Part shown: positions 8,319 to 17,184 of the stretch, one piece after another
Layout of the letters: each line of letters opens with the position of its first letter
How positions within the stretch are numbered: position 1 is the first letter of the stretch
NCBI GenBank assembly: GCA_934256705.1
Contig: CAKQPF010000011.1
Coordinates: 12,807-76,806 of the forward strand
Reading direction: 5' to 3'
Origin: an uncultured Prevotella sp.
GTDB taxonomy: Bacteria; Bacteroidota; Bacteroidia; Bacteroidales; Bacteroidaceae
DNA: 64,000 bases
The notes under the pieces: model-generated
Told to the model about the DNA's origin: nothing
Database searches by the model: none
Seen by the model: only the letters and a program-made list of their open reading frames with translations
Program-made: the position numbers and the translations under genes

Positions 8319-8915
8319 TCAGAAGTCTCTGAAGTGCTTTTCGTCAGCGAAAGCAAGCATTGCGGCATCGCCTTTGGAGTCGCCGTAGGCTGCGATATGG
8401 CAGTCATTGCGCTGGCTTTCCAGCTCTGGATAGGCGGCAAGGATGCGCTTTACCTTCTCCTTTCCGTAGCAGTTGCGGGTAAGGAAATGCCCGGTGAAGC
8501 CCTTTTCGTCAAACTCCATCCTCGTGCCGAGCACCTTGAAGTCGGGCACCAGACGGCTTACCCAGTTCTCGGGGCTTGCCGTTACCACCACCACCTCGTC
8601 GCCTTCGGCTTGCGCTTGCAACAGCTTCTGGTAGAGGTCGTTGCGCAGTATGTGCCTGTGGGCATCGGCAAAGCGCTGGCAGAAAGCGTCAAACTCGCCC
8701 TCTGTCATATTGCCGAAGCAGCGCTTGAGCAGCTTTTCCTTCGTATTCTGGTTGGGATAGAGATGCAGAAGCATCAGCATCAGCCACGGAAGAATGCTCA
8801 ACAGGGCGATGATAAGGCCGCTCCTGCCTCGCTGATAGACGATAATCTCCATCATGGAGTCCTTTGTCGTCAGCGTTCCGTCGAAGTCGGAGAAGATGTA
8901 TCTTTTCTTTGCCAT
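8319..8915 (-). CDS. HAD superfamily phosphatase (subfamily IB, SerB-like)
   Basis: 198 residues with all four HAD motifs: nucleophile and acid in FSDFDGTLT (Asp10, Asp12), VTAS (Thr112), a lysine at 152-154, and AYGDSKGDAAML (Asp179, Asp183). The spacing and the helical cap between motifs I and II fit the IB subfamily (phosphoserine phosphatase-like or lysophosphatidic-type). A short hydrophobic stretch at residues 33-51 (LIIALLSILPWLMLMLL) suggests peripheral or membrane contact. It would remove a phosphate from a small substrate, perhaps a glycan or lipid precursor. Its start lies 46 bases inside the upstream acyltransferase gene, an unusually long overlap that implies coupled expression. 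Confidence 0.85.
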   Translation of the reverse strand: MAKKRYIFSDFDGTLTTKDSMMEIIVYQRGRSGLIIALLSILPWLMLMLLHLYPNQNTKEKLLKRCFGNMTEGEFDAFCQRFADAHRHILRNDLYQKLLQAQAEGDEVVVVTASPENWVSRLVPDFKVLGTRMEFDEKGFTGHFLTRNCYGKEKVKRILAAYPELESQRNDCHIAAYGDSKGDAAMLAFADEKHFRDF

Positions 8916-9937
8916 TTCTTTTCTAAGTTATTTTTTACCGTCACTAAATAGGTGACAGATGCATGAAGCAGCCATGCGAGCGGCATGGTGATTGCTACGG
9001 TGAGGATGAATGTGGGCCAATAGCCCAGATGATGACGCTCTATCGGGAGCAGGACAAACTGGATATGGATGAGATAAGCCTCCAGACTGAGCATCCCAAA
9101 CCATGCCATGCTCTTGTTGAACCACTGCGGCGTGCGTCGGAAAAGGCGGTTGAGCAGGATGATAGTGGTCACGGTAAGAGGGATATAGAGCATTCTCTCG
9201 ATGAAAAGAGGGAAATGCCCATGCTTTACCTGTTCGAGCCAGATGCTGCTCCACAATGACATGGCGAACATTATCCACACCATCCAGATGCCTTGACCGT
9301 CGAGCGACTGCCTGTTTTTCACCATTTCTCCCATGTTGATGCCGAGAAAGAAGATTGGCACACGGCTCCAGAATATCTCTATATGGCCCACGGCATGATG
9401 GATAGGGCTCACCCATTGCACCAGTATGCACCACATCACCATCACCAATACCAGCCAGCGATAGATGGGGTGACGGCGTATCAGTTCCATGTAAGGCGGA
9501 GCAAAGAGGTAGAGCATCATCGTGGCAGGTATGTACCAGAAGGTCAGTTCGTCACGAATCCAAAAGTCCCAGTTGATGAGAATGTCGCCGAAAAGGTCCA
9601 CCCAATGCGTTCCGTCGAAGCGCGGAATGTAATAAAGGCACGCTATGACCAGCCATGAAGGGTATATTCGCTTGAGTCTTCGCCAGTAGAATTGCAGGTA
9701 TTCCCTGCCGAAAGTGGCGGCGGAGTCAATCTTCAGCTTGCTCCATGAGAACCATAATCCAATTCCGCTGAGGAAAAGAAACATGTCCACGCCGATGTTT
9801 CCCATGCGTCTGAGTCCGAAAAACATATCGTTTCGGGGCAAGGCAACGTGGAAAAGAATGACGAACAGCATCGCCATTCCCATGTGCTCGGCTCGGAAGC
9901 GCGAGATGTTCACAAGGTCGATGTCTTTGATTTTCAT
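8870..9937 (-). CDS. Acyltransferase 3 family membrane protein
   Basis: 355 residues with about 10 hydrophobic segments. The N-terminal block has ISRFRAEHMGMAMLFVILFH followed by GVDMFLFLSGIGLWFSWSK, the standard acyltransferase-3 (OafA/NodX-type) signature. Such proteins O-acylate sugars of surface polysaccharides or glycolipids using cytoplasmic acyl-CoA. The C-terminal 15 codons overlap the HAD phosphatase gene in another frame. It is followed on the minus strand by that phosphatase and preceded by a second acyltransferase-3 gene, so two acylation functions are side by side. Acyl group and acceptor are unknown. Confidence 0.88.
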   Translation of the reverse strand: MKIKDIDLVNISRFRAEHMGMAMLFVILFHVALPRNDMFFGLRRMGNIGVDMFLFLSGIGLWFSWSKLKIDSAATFGREYLQFYWRRLKRIYPSWLVIACLYYIPRFDGTHWVDLFGDILINWDFWIRDELTFWYIPATMMLYLFAPPYMELIRRHPIYRWLVLVMVMWCILVQWVSPIHHAVGHIEIFWSRVPIFFLGINMGEMVKNRQSLDGQGIWMVWIMFAMSLWSSIWLEQVKHGHFPLFIERMLYIPLTVTTIILLNRLFRRTPQWFNKSMAWFGMLSLEAYLIHIQFVLLPIERHHLGYWPTFILTVAITMPLAWLLHASVTYLVTVKNNLEKKWQRKDTSSPTSTER

Positions 9938-9976
9938 TGGGTTGTGGGTTATTGGTCGTGGGTTGTTGGTTTTCGG
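9938..9976. repeat. Short GGTT-type low-complexity tract
   Basis: TTGGGTTGTGGGTTATTGGT and similar units fill the gap between the two acyltransferase genes. It resembles the tract at 48745-48815 and, in complement, 54612-54650. No promoter is visible. Confidence 0.5.
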
Positions 9977-11050
9977 TTATTGCTTTATCGAAGCCAACAG
10001 CTTGCGGAAAATCATAGCCAGGATGATGGTAGCGACGATATAGAGCAGCAATCCGGCAAACACTTCACCGTGACGGGAGATAGGGATGATGACTTTTCGC
10101 GTGATAGGATGGCATACGAACATGGCTGCTGAGATGCTTCCCACCCATGAAAGGCGGTGGACAACCATTTCAGGCATGCACTTTACAAAGCCCAATGTGG
10201 CAATGCAGATGAAAAACGGCACGACAATCCATGTGCAGAACCACATGCTCAGCATGATGATAAGTATCATGGCAATGCCTGTCAATAATATATAAGAGGT
10301 GTAAGTGCACTCTTTCATCTCGAAATGGCGGGCAAAGAGCAGTCCTGCAATGAAGACTGGCAATGAGCCGAAGAGGTTATAGCGATACCATTCCAATGCT
10401 GCGCCTTCGGGATCGAATGCCAACTGCCCCAAGAGAGTCACTAAAAGCAAGGCTAAAAGGATAGGAGTATGGTAGCGACGGCTTACCTTTCCCAGCAACG
10501 AACCGCCACCAGGGAACAATATAAAGCGATAGACGGCATATAATTGCACCATCAATCCGAAGTACCAGTATGGTCCTGGCCAGATGACATGGTTGGGGTC
10601 TGAATACAAATTGCTGAACATACCAAGCTGACCTACCACGTTCCAGAACTCATAACGCCTCGGACCGGGCGTCATGTAATCCACAAGTACGAAGGCGACA
10701 TAGCCCACTATCATCATCATAAACAACTTCTTGTAGTGAGACAAGAAGAATGTCCCGCTGCTCTCATAGTGGTCTGCCGTGCTTTCATATTTCCTCACAA
10801 GGCCGTATGCGCTGAGGAACACGAAGACTGGGACACCATAATGCCCGAAGAAAGAGAGCAGATGGACTATCAATTCCCATGAAGGATGTGACAGTTCCAC
10901 CATCAGTCGCCTCACGTTGTGCACATGAAACTGATACTCATTCTCCTGCACCATCTTCCCAAGCCAGTGGGAATAGTTGTGGAGCACGATGGCAAGGATG
11001 GCTATTCCTCGCATCGCAGCCGTTTCTTTCCTTGATATTTGCTCGTTCAT
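9977..11050 (-). CDS. Acyltransferase 3 family membrane protein (second copy)
   Basis: From the ATG at 11050 the protein begins MNEQISRKETAAMRGIAILA, followed by HNYSHWLG and the FGHYGVPVFVFLSAYGLVRK block characteristic of acyltransferase-3 proteins, with about 10 membrane segments over 357 residues. It probably O-acylates a surface sugar. The open frame runs a further 57 codons upstream to 11221, but that part translates an intergenic GGAATAGG-type repeat (LLFPISYSPFP) and lacks family similarity, so it is left out. It is not close to its neighbour in sequence, so this is not a recent duplication. Confidence 0.87.
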   Translation of the reverse strand: MNEQISRKETAAMRGIAILAIVLHNYSHWLGKMVQENEYQFHVHNVRRLMVELSHPSWELIVHLLSFFGHYGVPVFVFLSAYGLVRKYESTADHYESSGTFFLSHYKKLFMMMIVGYVAFVLVDYMTPGPRRYEFWNVVGQLGMFSNLYSDPNHVIWPGPYWYFGLMVQLYAVYRFILFPGGGSLLGKVSRRYHTPILLALLLVTLLGQLAFDPEGAALEWYRYNLFGSLPVFIAGLLFARHFEMKECTYTSYILLTGIAMILIIMLSMWFCTWIVVPFFICIATLGFVKCMPEMVVHRLSWVGSISAAMFVCHPITRKVIIPISRHGEVFAGLLLYIVATIILAMIFRKLLASIKQ

Positions 11051-11144
11051 GTATGTATTGTTTGATGAAAAAATCTTTTCTTGATGAATGTCGTCTTGAA
11101 ATGAAGACAGCATTGAAATGTAGAATGTTTCATAAAGAAGGGTC

Positions 11145-11374
11145 GGGAATGCGGAATAGGAGATAGGGAATGGGGAATAGGATATAGGGAATAGGAGATT
11201 ACCTATGCTCCTTAGGGCCATCCACCTGGGAAAAGTACACTGAAAGGCATTAACGCGTCAGCGCGATTTTTCACTTTTCACTCTTCACTTTTCACTCTTC
11301 ACTAAAGAAGTGTAACTCGCATTCTTCATTCTTCATTCATCATTCTTCATTTTAAATTCATCATTCTTCATTTA
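11145..11374. repeat. Two low-complexity repeat families (GGAATAGG and ATTCTTCATT)
   Basis: Positions 11148-11205 are iterations of GGAATAGGAGATAGG-like units ending AGGAGATTACC. Positions 11268-11372 are iterations of TTTTCACTCTTCAC and ATTCTTCATTCATC. The same two families recur at 21043-21085, 57719-57850 (first family) and 58597-58720 (second family). They lie between the acyltransferase and the phosphoethanolamine transferase-like gene and encode nothing credible. Confidence 0.7.
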
Positions 11375-13255
11375 TTATTTGACGATGGAATCATAATCGA
11401 CCACATGCTGTATCAGTCGTTTGCGCTTGCTGTCGTACGCAGGACTGAGCGGATCAAGCTGTGGACGGTAGTATTTTGTCTTCACTCCAGTGAGTCCGAG
11501 AATCAGATGTGATGCGGCATCAGTCATGAAAGGCTTGTCCTTTGCCTTGCGGATAGCCTTCACTATGTCTGGATGCTTTCTCGCATATTTGGGCGAACAG
11601 TATATCCACATCGGTATGGAGTATTCGTTTACCGCAATGTTTCGGGTGATGTTGGTGGTATGAGTACGTCCGCAATGATGCAACGAGCCCGGTCCATACA
11701 CCTCTTCACCATGGTCGGAGAAGAAGATTATGATGGCTTCCTCATCCTTGAATCTATCTACTATCGCTCCCATCACCGAGTCATTGTACCATGTGGCACA
11801 GTCGTAATAAGCGATGTTCTTCACCTCCTTCGGTGAATTAGCTGGCAGATTATAGTTGCTTGTGAAGAATTTCATCTTCTTCTTAGGGCAACGGACGCGG
11901 TAATTGACGTGCTGTCCGATGAGATGGAAGATGGTTAAGTTGGCCTTTGGCTTGACATTAGGCACCACATATCTCAGCGTGTCGGACGCTACAAGGCGTT
12001 CATAGTCCTTCAGAAGGTCCTCATCCCATAGGTGAGTATCCTCGTTTCTCACGTCAAACTGCACCTTGCTGAGCACTTCGTCATTGAGGAAAAAGCCGCC
12101 GCTGAAGTCGTATATTGCATCTTTTGCATGAGGAAGAAACTGGTTTGTGAGGAAATTCACCTGATAACCAGCCTTGCGGAGCAACTGGCAGAAGAGGGGA
12201 TAGTTGCACCAATCGCCATCATCACCTACGCAGTAAGTCGTCATCAGATGCTTGAAGACAAAGCTCGTAAGGTTCCATGGCGTAGTGGCATCGCTGAATT
12301 TGATGAGCCTTCCAGTCTTTTCCAGTGCCACTTGTCGTGGGGTAGTTTCAAAATTGTAGCCATATAACTGTGAATGCTGACGGTTATAGCTTTCACCTAT
12401 GATGAGAACAATGTTGTCAGACTTGAGTTGGCAGGTGTCAATACCTAATTCTTCAGGCGACATCCGCTCCACTTTCTCCGCTTCATCCTTCAGCGTGAAG
12501 AGCTGTTTTGCCACGAGCTCGTTGGAAAATATGCTGGAAACAAGGCGATAGACAGGCTGGTACATCTCGGCATGAGGCTTCTTGTTCATGTCTTTTTCCA
12601 CGTCGCCTACGGTCTCGCATTGGTAGAATCTGTGGATGCACTTCTTGTTTGTCCATGTGTCATTCCACCCGATAACAAGGAGAGCAACCGCCAACATGCC
12701 GAGATAGGCCTGAATCCAAAGTCGCTTGTCGGCATCAATGACAGGCATTCTGGAGCGTAATGACTGCACTTCCGCCTTCACTCTGCTACATTTCGGCAAA
12801 GTGGTGACGAGGATATGGCAGAGCAATATGAGCAATATCCACCCCAGATATGTGGTCAGAATGTCGGGAGTGACATAGGTGTAAAGAAACTCGGTCGCCT
12901 CATTGCCGGTCGTTTCGCCCACCAGAAGGAGCATGGAAGGGGAGATGGAGGAACCGAATCTCACCCAGCAGAACACGTCGATGATGGCAAGCGGGTATGC
13001 GATGGCATAGACAATGAGATGACACCAGCGCCTTATCTTCTCGGGAATGAGGCATAACAGGATGCAGATAGCATAGAGATCAGCGAATAATTCCATCCAT
13101 AGATTGTCGTAGAGTTTGGCTCCTTGCCACGTGGGAAGTTCCGATAAGGCTACGGCAATGCCGAGAATATACATGAAAAGCATGAGCATGGCGTTCTTCT
13201 TGATTGGAAACCATGCCCAACTGAATATCTTTGTTATTCCTTTTGCAATCTGCAT
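11375..13255 (-). CDS. Phosphoethanolamine transferase-like protein (sulfatase fold, EptA/CptA family)
   Basis: 626 residues: an N-terminal part with about five membrane segments (to about residue 200) and a large periplasmic sulfatase-fold domain. Signatures are IIGESYNRQHSQLYGYNFET (residues 285-304) and FFSDHGEEVYG near residue 500, with metal-binding histidines in SLHHCGRTH. Family members move phosphoethanolamine from phosphatidylethanolamine to lipid A, core sugars or other glycans. The usual nucleophile is the Thr of a GET motif; here the aligned residue is Ser289 (GES), which should still be usable. The neighbours are acyltransferases and other envelope genes. The acceptor is not known. 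Confidence 0.85.
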   Translation of the reverse strand: MQIAKGITKIFSWAWFPIKKNAMLMLFMYILGIAVALSELPTWQGAKLYDNLWMELFADLYAICILLCLIPEKIRRWCHLIVYAIAYPLAIIDVFCWVRFGSSISPSMLLLVGETTGNEATEFLYTYVTPDILTTYLGWILLILLCHILVTTLPKCSRVKAEVQSLRSRMPVIDADKRLWIQAYLGMLAVALLVIGWNDTWTNKKCIHRFYQCETVGDVEKDMNKKPHAEMYQPVYRLVSSIFSNELVAKQLFTLKDEAEKVERMSPEELGIDTCQLKSDNIVLIIGESYNRQHSQLYGYNFETTPRQVALEKTGRLIKFSDATTPWNLTSFVFKHLMTTYCVGDDGDWCNYPLFCQLLRKAGYQVNFLTNQFLPHAKDAIYDFSGGFFLNDEVLSKVQFDVRNEDTHLWDEDLLKDYERLVASDTLRYVVPNVKPKANLTIFHLIGQHVNYRVRCPKKKMKFFTSNYNLPANSPKEVKNIAYYDCATWYNDSVMGAIVDRFKDEEAIIIFFSDHGEEVYGPGSLHHCGRTHTTNITRNIAVNEYSIPMWIYCSPKYARKHPDIVKAIRKAKDKPFMTDAASHLILGLTGVKTKYYRPQLDPLSPAYDSKRKRLIQHVVDYDSIVK

Positions 13256-13401
13256 TGTCTTGTTGTCTTGTGGGTTTTGTTGTCTTGTGGTTTTGTGATT
13301 TTGAGGTTTAGTTGTCTTGTTGTTTAGTTGTTTAGTTGCTTTGCAGAATGTGATTGCTGCATACTTATGCCTGAACAGCAGAGCAACTAAACCACAAAAA
13401 C
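13256..13401. repeat. Low-complexity GTTT tract with inverted tail
   Basis: TTGTTGTCTTGTGGGTTTTG-type iterations (13257-13342) are followed by about 35 unique bases and a short mirrored arm (CAACTAAACCACAAAAAC, 13384-13401) ending just before the upp stop codon. It may form a hairpin at the 3' end of upp. No gene is supported. Confidence 0.6.
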
Positions 13402-14061
13402 TTATAATTTACCTCCATATTCCAGGTCTCCGGCGTCGCCAAGACCAGGGACTATGTACTTCTGCTCATTGAGAATAGGGTCGATAGCACCGCAATAAAG
13501 CTCGAATTCATCGCTCGGGAAGTGCTTTCTCATAAATTCCACACCTGTCTTTGAGGCGATGACAGAAGCGAATATGGTGCGTGCCGGCTTGCTCTTTGAT
13601 AGGAATGCCTCGTAAGCAAGCTCCATACTGCCGCCTGTAGCGAGCATCGGATCCACGATGATAAGCGTCTTTCCGGTGAGGTCAGGCGTGGCAATATACT
13701 CGATTTTGATGCCTACCTTCGTGGCTTCCTTGTCCCTATAGTAACGATATGCTGAGACAAAGGCATTCTCTGCCTTGTCAAAATAGCTGAGAAAGCCCTC
13801 ATGCAGCGGCAGTCCGGCACGGAAAACGGTGGCGAGAACTATCTTGTCAGTAGGCAGTTTCACTGCAATGTCATCGAGAGGCGTATTGACTGTGGTTTCA
13901 TTATATGCCAATGTCTTGCTTATCTCGTATGCCATTATCTGTCCGATACGCTTTATGTTGTTACGGAAGAGAAGGGGATTCTTCTGATAATCCTTGTCGC
14001 GGAGCTCGCTGAGGAAAAGGTTTAGCAGGGTGTCCTGCTTGGAGAAATTGATAACTTTCAT
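13402..14061 (-). CDS. upp: Uracil phosphoribosyltransferase
   Basis: About 219 residues starting MKVINFSKQDTLLN. The PRPP-binding loop is seen as IIVDPMLATGGSMELA, and the uracil-binding end as YIVPGLGDAGDLEYG. The enzyme converts uracil and PRPP into UMP plus pyrophosphate in pyrimidine salvage, in the cytoplasm. The frame is open to 14133 but the extra 24 residues (MPFIIAGIIL...) do not belong to the family; the ATG at 14061 is preferred. It has the longer N-terminal segment usual for Bacteroidetes upp. It is probably transcribed separately from nadD, which ends 108 bases away. Confidence 0.93.
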   Translation of the reverse strand: MKVINFSKQDTLLNLFLSELRDKDYQKNPLLFRNNIKRIGQIMAYEISKTLAYNETTVNTPLDDIAVKLPTDKIVLATVFRAGLPLHEGFLSYFDKAENAFVSAYRYYRDKEATKVGIKIEYIATPDLTGKTLIIVDPMLATGGSMELAYEAFLSKSKPARTIFASVIASKTGVEFMRKHFPSDEFELYCGAIDPILNEQKYIVPGLGDAGDLEYGGKL

Positions 14062-14168
14062 GTAGGTAAAAGGATTAGAATTTTGTTTTGATAAGTTGGT
14101 AATCAGAATTATTCCTGCAATAATGAAAGGCATTTGTTTTCATCCATTCATTATCAAAATAATAATGA

Positions 14169-14741
14169 TTATCTATTCTTGGCGTTATTGCGTAGATATT
14201 GAGCCACTTTAGGGCAGACATACGGGGAGATATCTTTGCCATTGCGCAGTAATTGCCTTATCATCGTGCTCGAAATGTCCATCTCCGGCATCCTGACAAT
14301 GCTGACAGAATGGGGTAGGGACGTAGTGTATATCGTGCTGTCCTTGCGTGGATAGACGATGATGTGATAGTCACGGAGTATCTCTTCATGGTGTGCCCAG
14401 TGATGGAAGATGTCCCAGTTGTCCCCACCTATTATAATATAGAACTCATTTTCCGGGTAGTCCTTGCTCAGATGCTGGAGGGTATTCCATGTGTAGGATG
14501 GTCTTTCGAGATGGAATTCGTAGTCGGAGGCCTTGAGGTCAGGCTCCTTTTCCAGCGCAAGACGTACCATTTCGAGCCTGTCTTTCTCGTCCATCAGTCC
14601 CTCCTGTTGCTTCAATGGATTGTGAGGTGTGACCATAAACCACACCTCATCAAGCCCGGCTTCCCTGCAGATGGTGCTTGCCAGCTTGACATGAGCATTA
14701 TGGATGGGATTGAAAGACCCACCGAAAAGTCCTATTTTCAC
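14169..14741 (-). CDS. nadD: Nicotinate-nucleotide adenylyltransferase
   Basis: 190 residues with the nucleotidyltransferase signature GLFGGSFNPIHNAHVKLA at the N-terminus and the SSTMIRQLLRNG motif near the C-terminus. NadD adenylylates nicotinate mononucleotide to deamido-NAD in NAD synthesis. The start ATG overlaps the gmk stop by four bases (ATGA), so gmk, nadD and probably yicC form one operon, a common arrangement in Bacteroidales. Confidence 0.95.
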   Translation of the reverse strand: MKIGLFGGSFNPIHNAHVKLASTICREAGLDEVWFMVTPHNPLKQQEGLMDEKDRLEMVRLALEKEPDLKASDYEFHLERPSYTWNTLQHLSKDYPENEFYIIIGGDNWDIFHHWAHHEEILRDYHIIVYPRKDSTIYTTSLPHSVSIVRMPEMDISSTMIRQLLRNGKDISPYVCPKVAQYLRNNAKNR

Positions 14742-15355
14742 TTGTCCAGAAATTCGTTTATGGCATTGAGAGTGTCGGCTTTAGCCTTTTCGAGGTCGTC
14801 ATTGACGATTACCACGTCGAATTTTTCAGCGAAGGTAAGCTCATAACTCGCCTTGCTCAGCCTCTGCTCTATCACCTCCTGGGCATCAGTAGCGCGGCCT
14901 TCAAGGCGTCGGCGCAGTTCTTCGATTGAAGGAGGTTGGATGAAAATGCTCAGAGCCTTGCTGCCATATTGGCGCTTTATGTTGCATCCGCCTTTGACAT
15001 CAATGTCGAACACCACGTTCTGACCATTCTCAGTCATCTCTGTCACCTGGGATTTCAGCGTGCCATAGTATTTGTCTGTATATACTTCTTCATACTCCAC
15101 GAAGGCTTCCTGCGCTATTTTCTCCTTGAATTCAGCAGGAGAGAGGAAGAAATACTCCACGCCGTTCTGCTCCGTTCCGCGAGGTGCACGGGTGGTACAT
15201 GATATGCTGAAGTGCATGTTCAGTTCGGGATGTTCCTTCATCAGCCACTGTACTATCGTTGACTTGCCGCTGCCTGACGGTGCGGAGAAGATGAGAAGGC
15301 GGCCTTTTGACTCTGTCATTGCCGTGTTTTCTGTTGCTGTTTTATTGCAGTTCAT
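14738..15355 (-). CDS. gmk: Guanylate kinase
   Basis: The P-loop FSAPSGSGKSTIVQWLM and the GMP-binding SCTTRAPRGTEQNGVEYFF stretch identify guanylate kinase, which phosphorylates GMP to GDP. The length of 205 residues fits if the first ATG (15355) is used; a second ATG at 15319 (MTESKGRLLIFS) would also give a complete enzyme, since the first 12 residues are not conserved. It lies between yicC and nadD and overlaps nadD by four bases. Confidence 0.95.
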   Translation of the reverse strand: MNCNKTATENTAMTESKGRLLIFSAPSGSGKSTIVQWLMKEHPELNMHFSISCTTRAPRGTEQNGVEYFFLSPAEFKEKIAQEAFVEYEEVYTDKYYGTLKSQVTEMTENGQNVVFDIDVKGGCNIKRQYGSKALSIFIQPPSIEELRRRLEGRATDAQEVIEQRLSKASYELTFAEKFDVVIVNDDLEKAKADTLNAINEFLDK

Positions 15356-15450
15356 TTTCTTGTCGTTGCGTAAGTTTTACGTTATGATGTTGGTAAACAG
15401 GTGGTTTCTGTTGGCGGAATAACAGATGCCACCCATTTGGAATGTATCTA

Positions 15451-16353
15451 TTACAAAGCGTTCAGCACCTGTTCCTTGATCTGTTCCAGTTCATCCTTCA
15501 TCTTTACCACGATGTTCTGCATCTCGGCCTGGTTGCTCTTGGAGCCGGTAGTATTGATTTCACGTCCCATTTCCTGCGCTATGAATCCCAGTTTCTTGCC
15601 CTGTCCGCCTTCAGTTTCCGCCATTGTCTCGCGGAAATAGTTGAGATGGTTGGCCAGACGCTGCTTTTCTTCGGATATATCGAGCTTCTCGATGTAATAG
15701 ATGAGTTCCTGTTCGAGACGGTTTTTGTCGTATTCTATCTCAGGAATAGACTTCAGTCCGTCAATGATACGAGTGCGGATTTTCTCCACTCTCGCTTTCT
15801 CATAAGGCTCGATGCTGAGCATGAGAGCCTCGATATTGTCGATTTTCTCATTGAATTTCTTCTCCAATGCAGCTCCTTCCTGCTTGCGGAAGTTCACGAG
15901 AGCGCAGAGAGCATCGTCGATAGCCTGTCTTACCACAGTCCATTCCTCGTCAGAAAGTTCCTCGATTTCCTGGCGGGACATGACATCCGGCATACGCATC
16001 AGCACCTTCATCCAGTCGCTTGCGGTGTTTGCGTCGTTGGTTTCCAGGGTTGAAAGCCCGAGTCTCTTTGCCACATCCTGCAGCTGACGGTAATAGTTCT
16101 CTATGAGAGCTACATTGATAGGTGCAGCTTCAGTGGCGGCATCCTTCTCTATCCAGATGGCGAAATCCACTTTTCCGCGGATTACTTTCTGCTGAATCAT
16201 CTGCCTAATCTCCATCTCTTTCTCGCGATAGAGCGGAGCAACGCGTGTAGAGAGGTCGAGCGCTTTGCTGTTCAGCGATTTTATCTCTACGCTTATCTTT
16301 TTCTCATTAAAAGTGGCTACAGCCTTGCCATAACCGGTCATTGATAGTATCAT
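15451..16353 (-). CDS. yicC: YicC family endoribonuclease-like protein
   Basis: 300 residues starting MILSMTGYGKAVATF, with the conserved SVEIKSLNSKALDLSTR segment and the charged C-terminal end (MKDELEQIKEQVLNAL) of the YicC/YloC family. Characterised members (E. coli YicC, B. subtilis YloC) are RNases acting on small or unstructured RNA. The gene next to gmk is a widely kept arrangement. A minus-strand TACTTTTG box at 16387-16380 provides a probable promoter for the yicC-gmk-nadD operon. Confidence 0.93.
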   Translation of the reverse strand: MILSMTGYGKAVATFNEKKISVEIKSLNSKALDLSTRVAPLYREKEMEIRQMIQQKVIRGKVDFAIWIEKDAATEAAPINVALIENYYRQLQDVAKRLGLSTLETNDANTASDWMKVLMRMPDVMSRQEIEELSDEEWTVVRQAIDDALCALVNFRKQEGAALEKKFNEKIDNIEALMLSIEPYEKARVEKIRTRIIDGLKSIPEIEYDKNRLEQELIYYIEKLDISEEKQRLANHLNYFRETMAETEGGQGKKLGFIAQEMGREINTTGSKSNQAEMQNIVVKMKDELEQIKEQVLNAL

Positions 16354-16379
16354 TTGCTTGTTTTTTCGTTAAATTTCTG

Positions 16380-16417
16380 CAAAAGTACAAAAAATAGAGG
16401 GAAAATGAGTATATTTG
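16380..16417. promoter_or_regulatory. Divergent -7 boxes between yicC and tsaB
   Basis: TACTTTTG on the minus strand (16387-16380) faces yicC and TATATTTG on the plus strand (16410-16417) faces tsaB. Both match the Bacteroidetes TAnnTTTG -7 element. Clear TTTG -33 boxes are not visible at 19-21 bases, so the upstream halves are weak or absent. Confidence 0.6.
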
Positions 16418-16444
16418 CACATTATTTTAGAAATAAAGTGGATT

Positions 16445-17155
16445 ATGTCCTGTATTTTACACATAGAAACGAGTACAAACGTATGCTCGGTGGCTGTAAG
16501 CCATGATGGTACGATAATATACGAGAAGGAAGATTTCTCCGGTCCAAACCATGCTGAAAAGCTTGGAGTTTATGTCGATGAAGCATTGAGTTTCATTGAC
16601 AATAGCCTTATTCCCCTTGACGCAGTGGCGGTAAGTAGCGGTCCTGGTTCATACACCGGACTGCGTATCGGCGTGTCAATGGCAAAGGGAATATGCTATG
16701 GTCGCGATGCAAAGCTTATCAGTGTGCCGACTCTTGAGCTCCTTTGTGTGCCGGTATTGCTCGGTGAAAAGGTGCCAGAAGAGGTGGAAGGGCTCGGCGA
16801 ACCTTTGCTTTGCCCTATGCTTGATGCACGCCGTATGGAGGTGTATGCCGGTATATGGAACCGTGCTCTCAAGCCTGTCAGGGAGATAGGTGCCGACATT
16901 GTGGACGGAGAAACGTATAAAGAACTGCTCGATAAGCATCCTGTCTATTTCTTCGGAAACGGTGCTGCCAAGTGCATGGAAGCGATAAATCATCCTAATG
17001 CGCATCTCATCGAAGGCATAAACCCTATTGCCAAGAACATGATGCCACTGGCCGAGCGCCGTTTCAACAATGGAATGACTGAGGATGTCGCCTATTTTGT
17101 GCCGTCATATCTCAAGGATTACGTTGCAAAACTGCCGAAGAATCTCCTGAAATAA
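16445..17155 (+). CDS. tsaB: tRNA threonylcarbamoyladenosine biosynthesis protein TsaB
   Basis: About 236 residues beginning MSCILHIETSTNVCSVAVSH with SGPGSYTGLRIGVSMAKGI near residue 68, the signature of TsaB, the non-catalytic partner of TsaD. The TsaBDE complex transfers threonylcarbamoyl to A37 of ANN-decoding tRNAs. The frame opens at 16415, but the first ten residues lie before the conserved start and overlap the leader, so the ATG at 16445 is chosen. It is the first gene of the plus-strand block. Confidence 0.93.
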   Translation: MSCILHIETSTNVCSVAVSHDGTIIYEKEDFSGPNHAEKLGVYVDEALSFIDNSLIPLDAVAVSSGPGSYTGLRIGVSMAKGICYGRDAKLISVPTLELLCVPVLLGEKVPEEVEGLGEPLLCPMLDARRMEVYAGIWNRALKPVREIGADIVDGETYKELLDKHPVYFFGNGAAKCMEAINHPNAHLIEGINPIAKNMMPLAERRFNNGMTEDVAYFVPSYLKDYVAKLPKNLLK

Positions 17156-17184
17156 GGACTCCAGACACAGCAACCATCGCGCTT

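Noticed and set aside
9977..11221. 57-residue N-terminal extension of the second acyltransferase
   Set aside because: It is encoded by the GGAATAGG repeat and has no similarity to the family.
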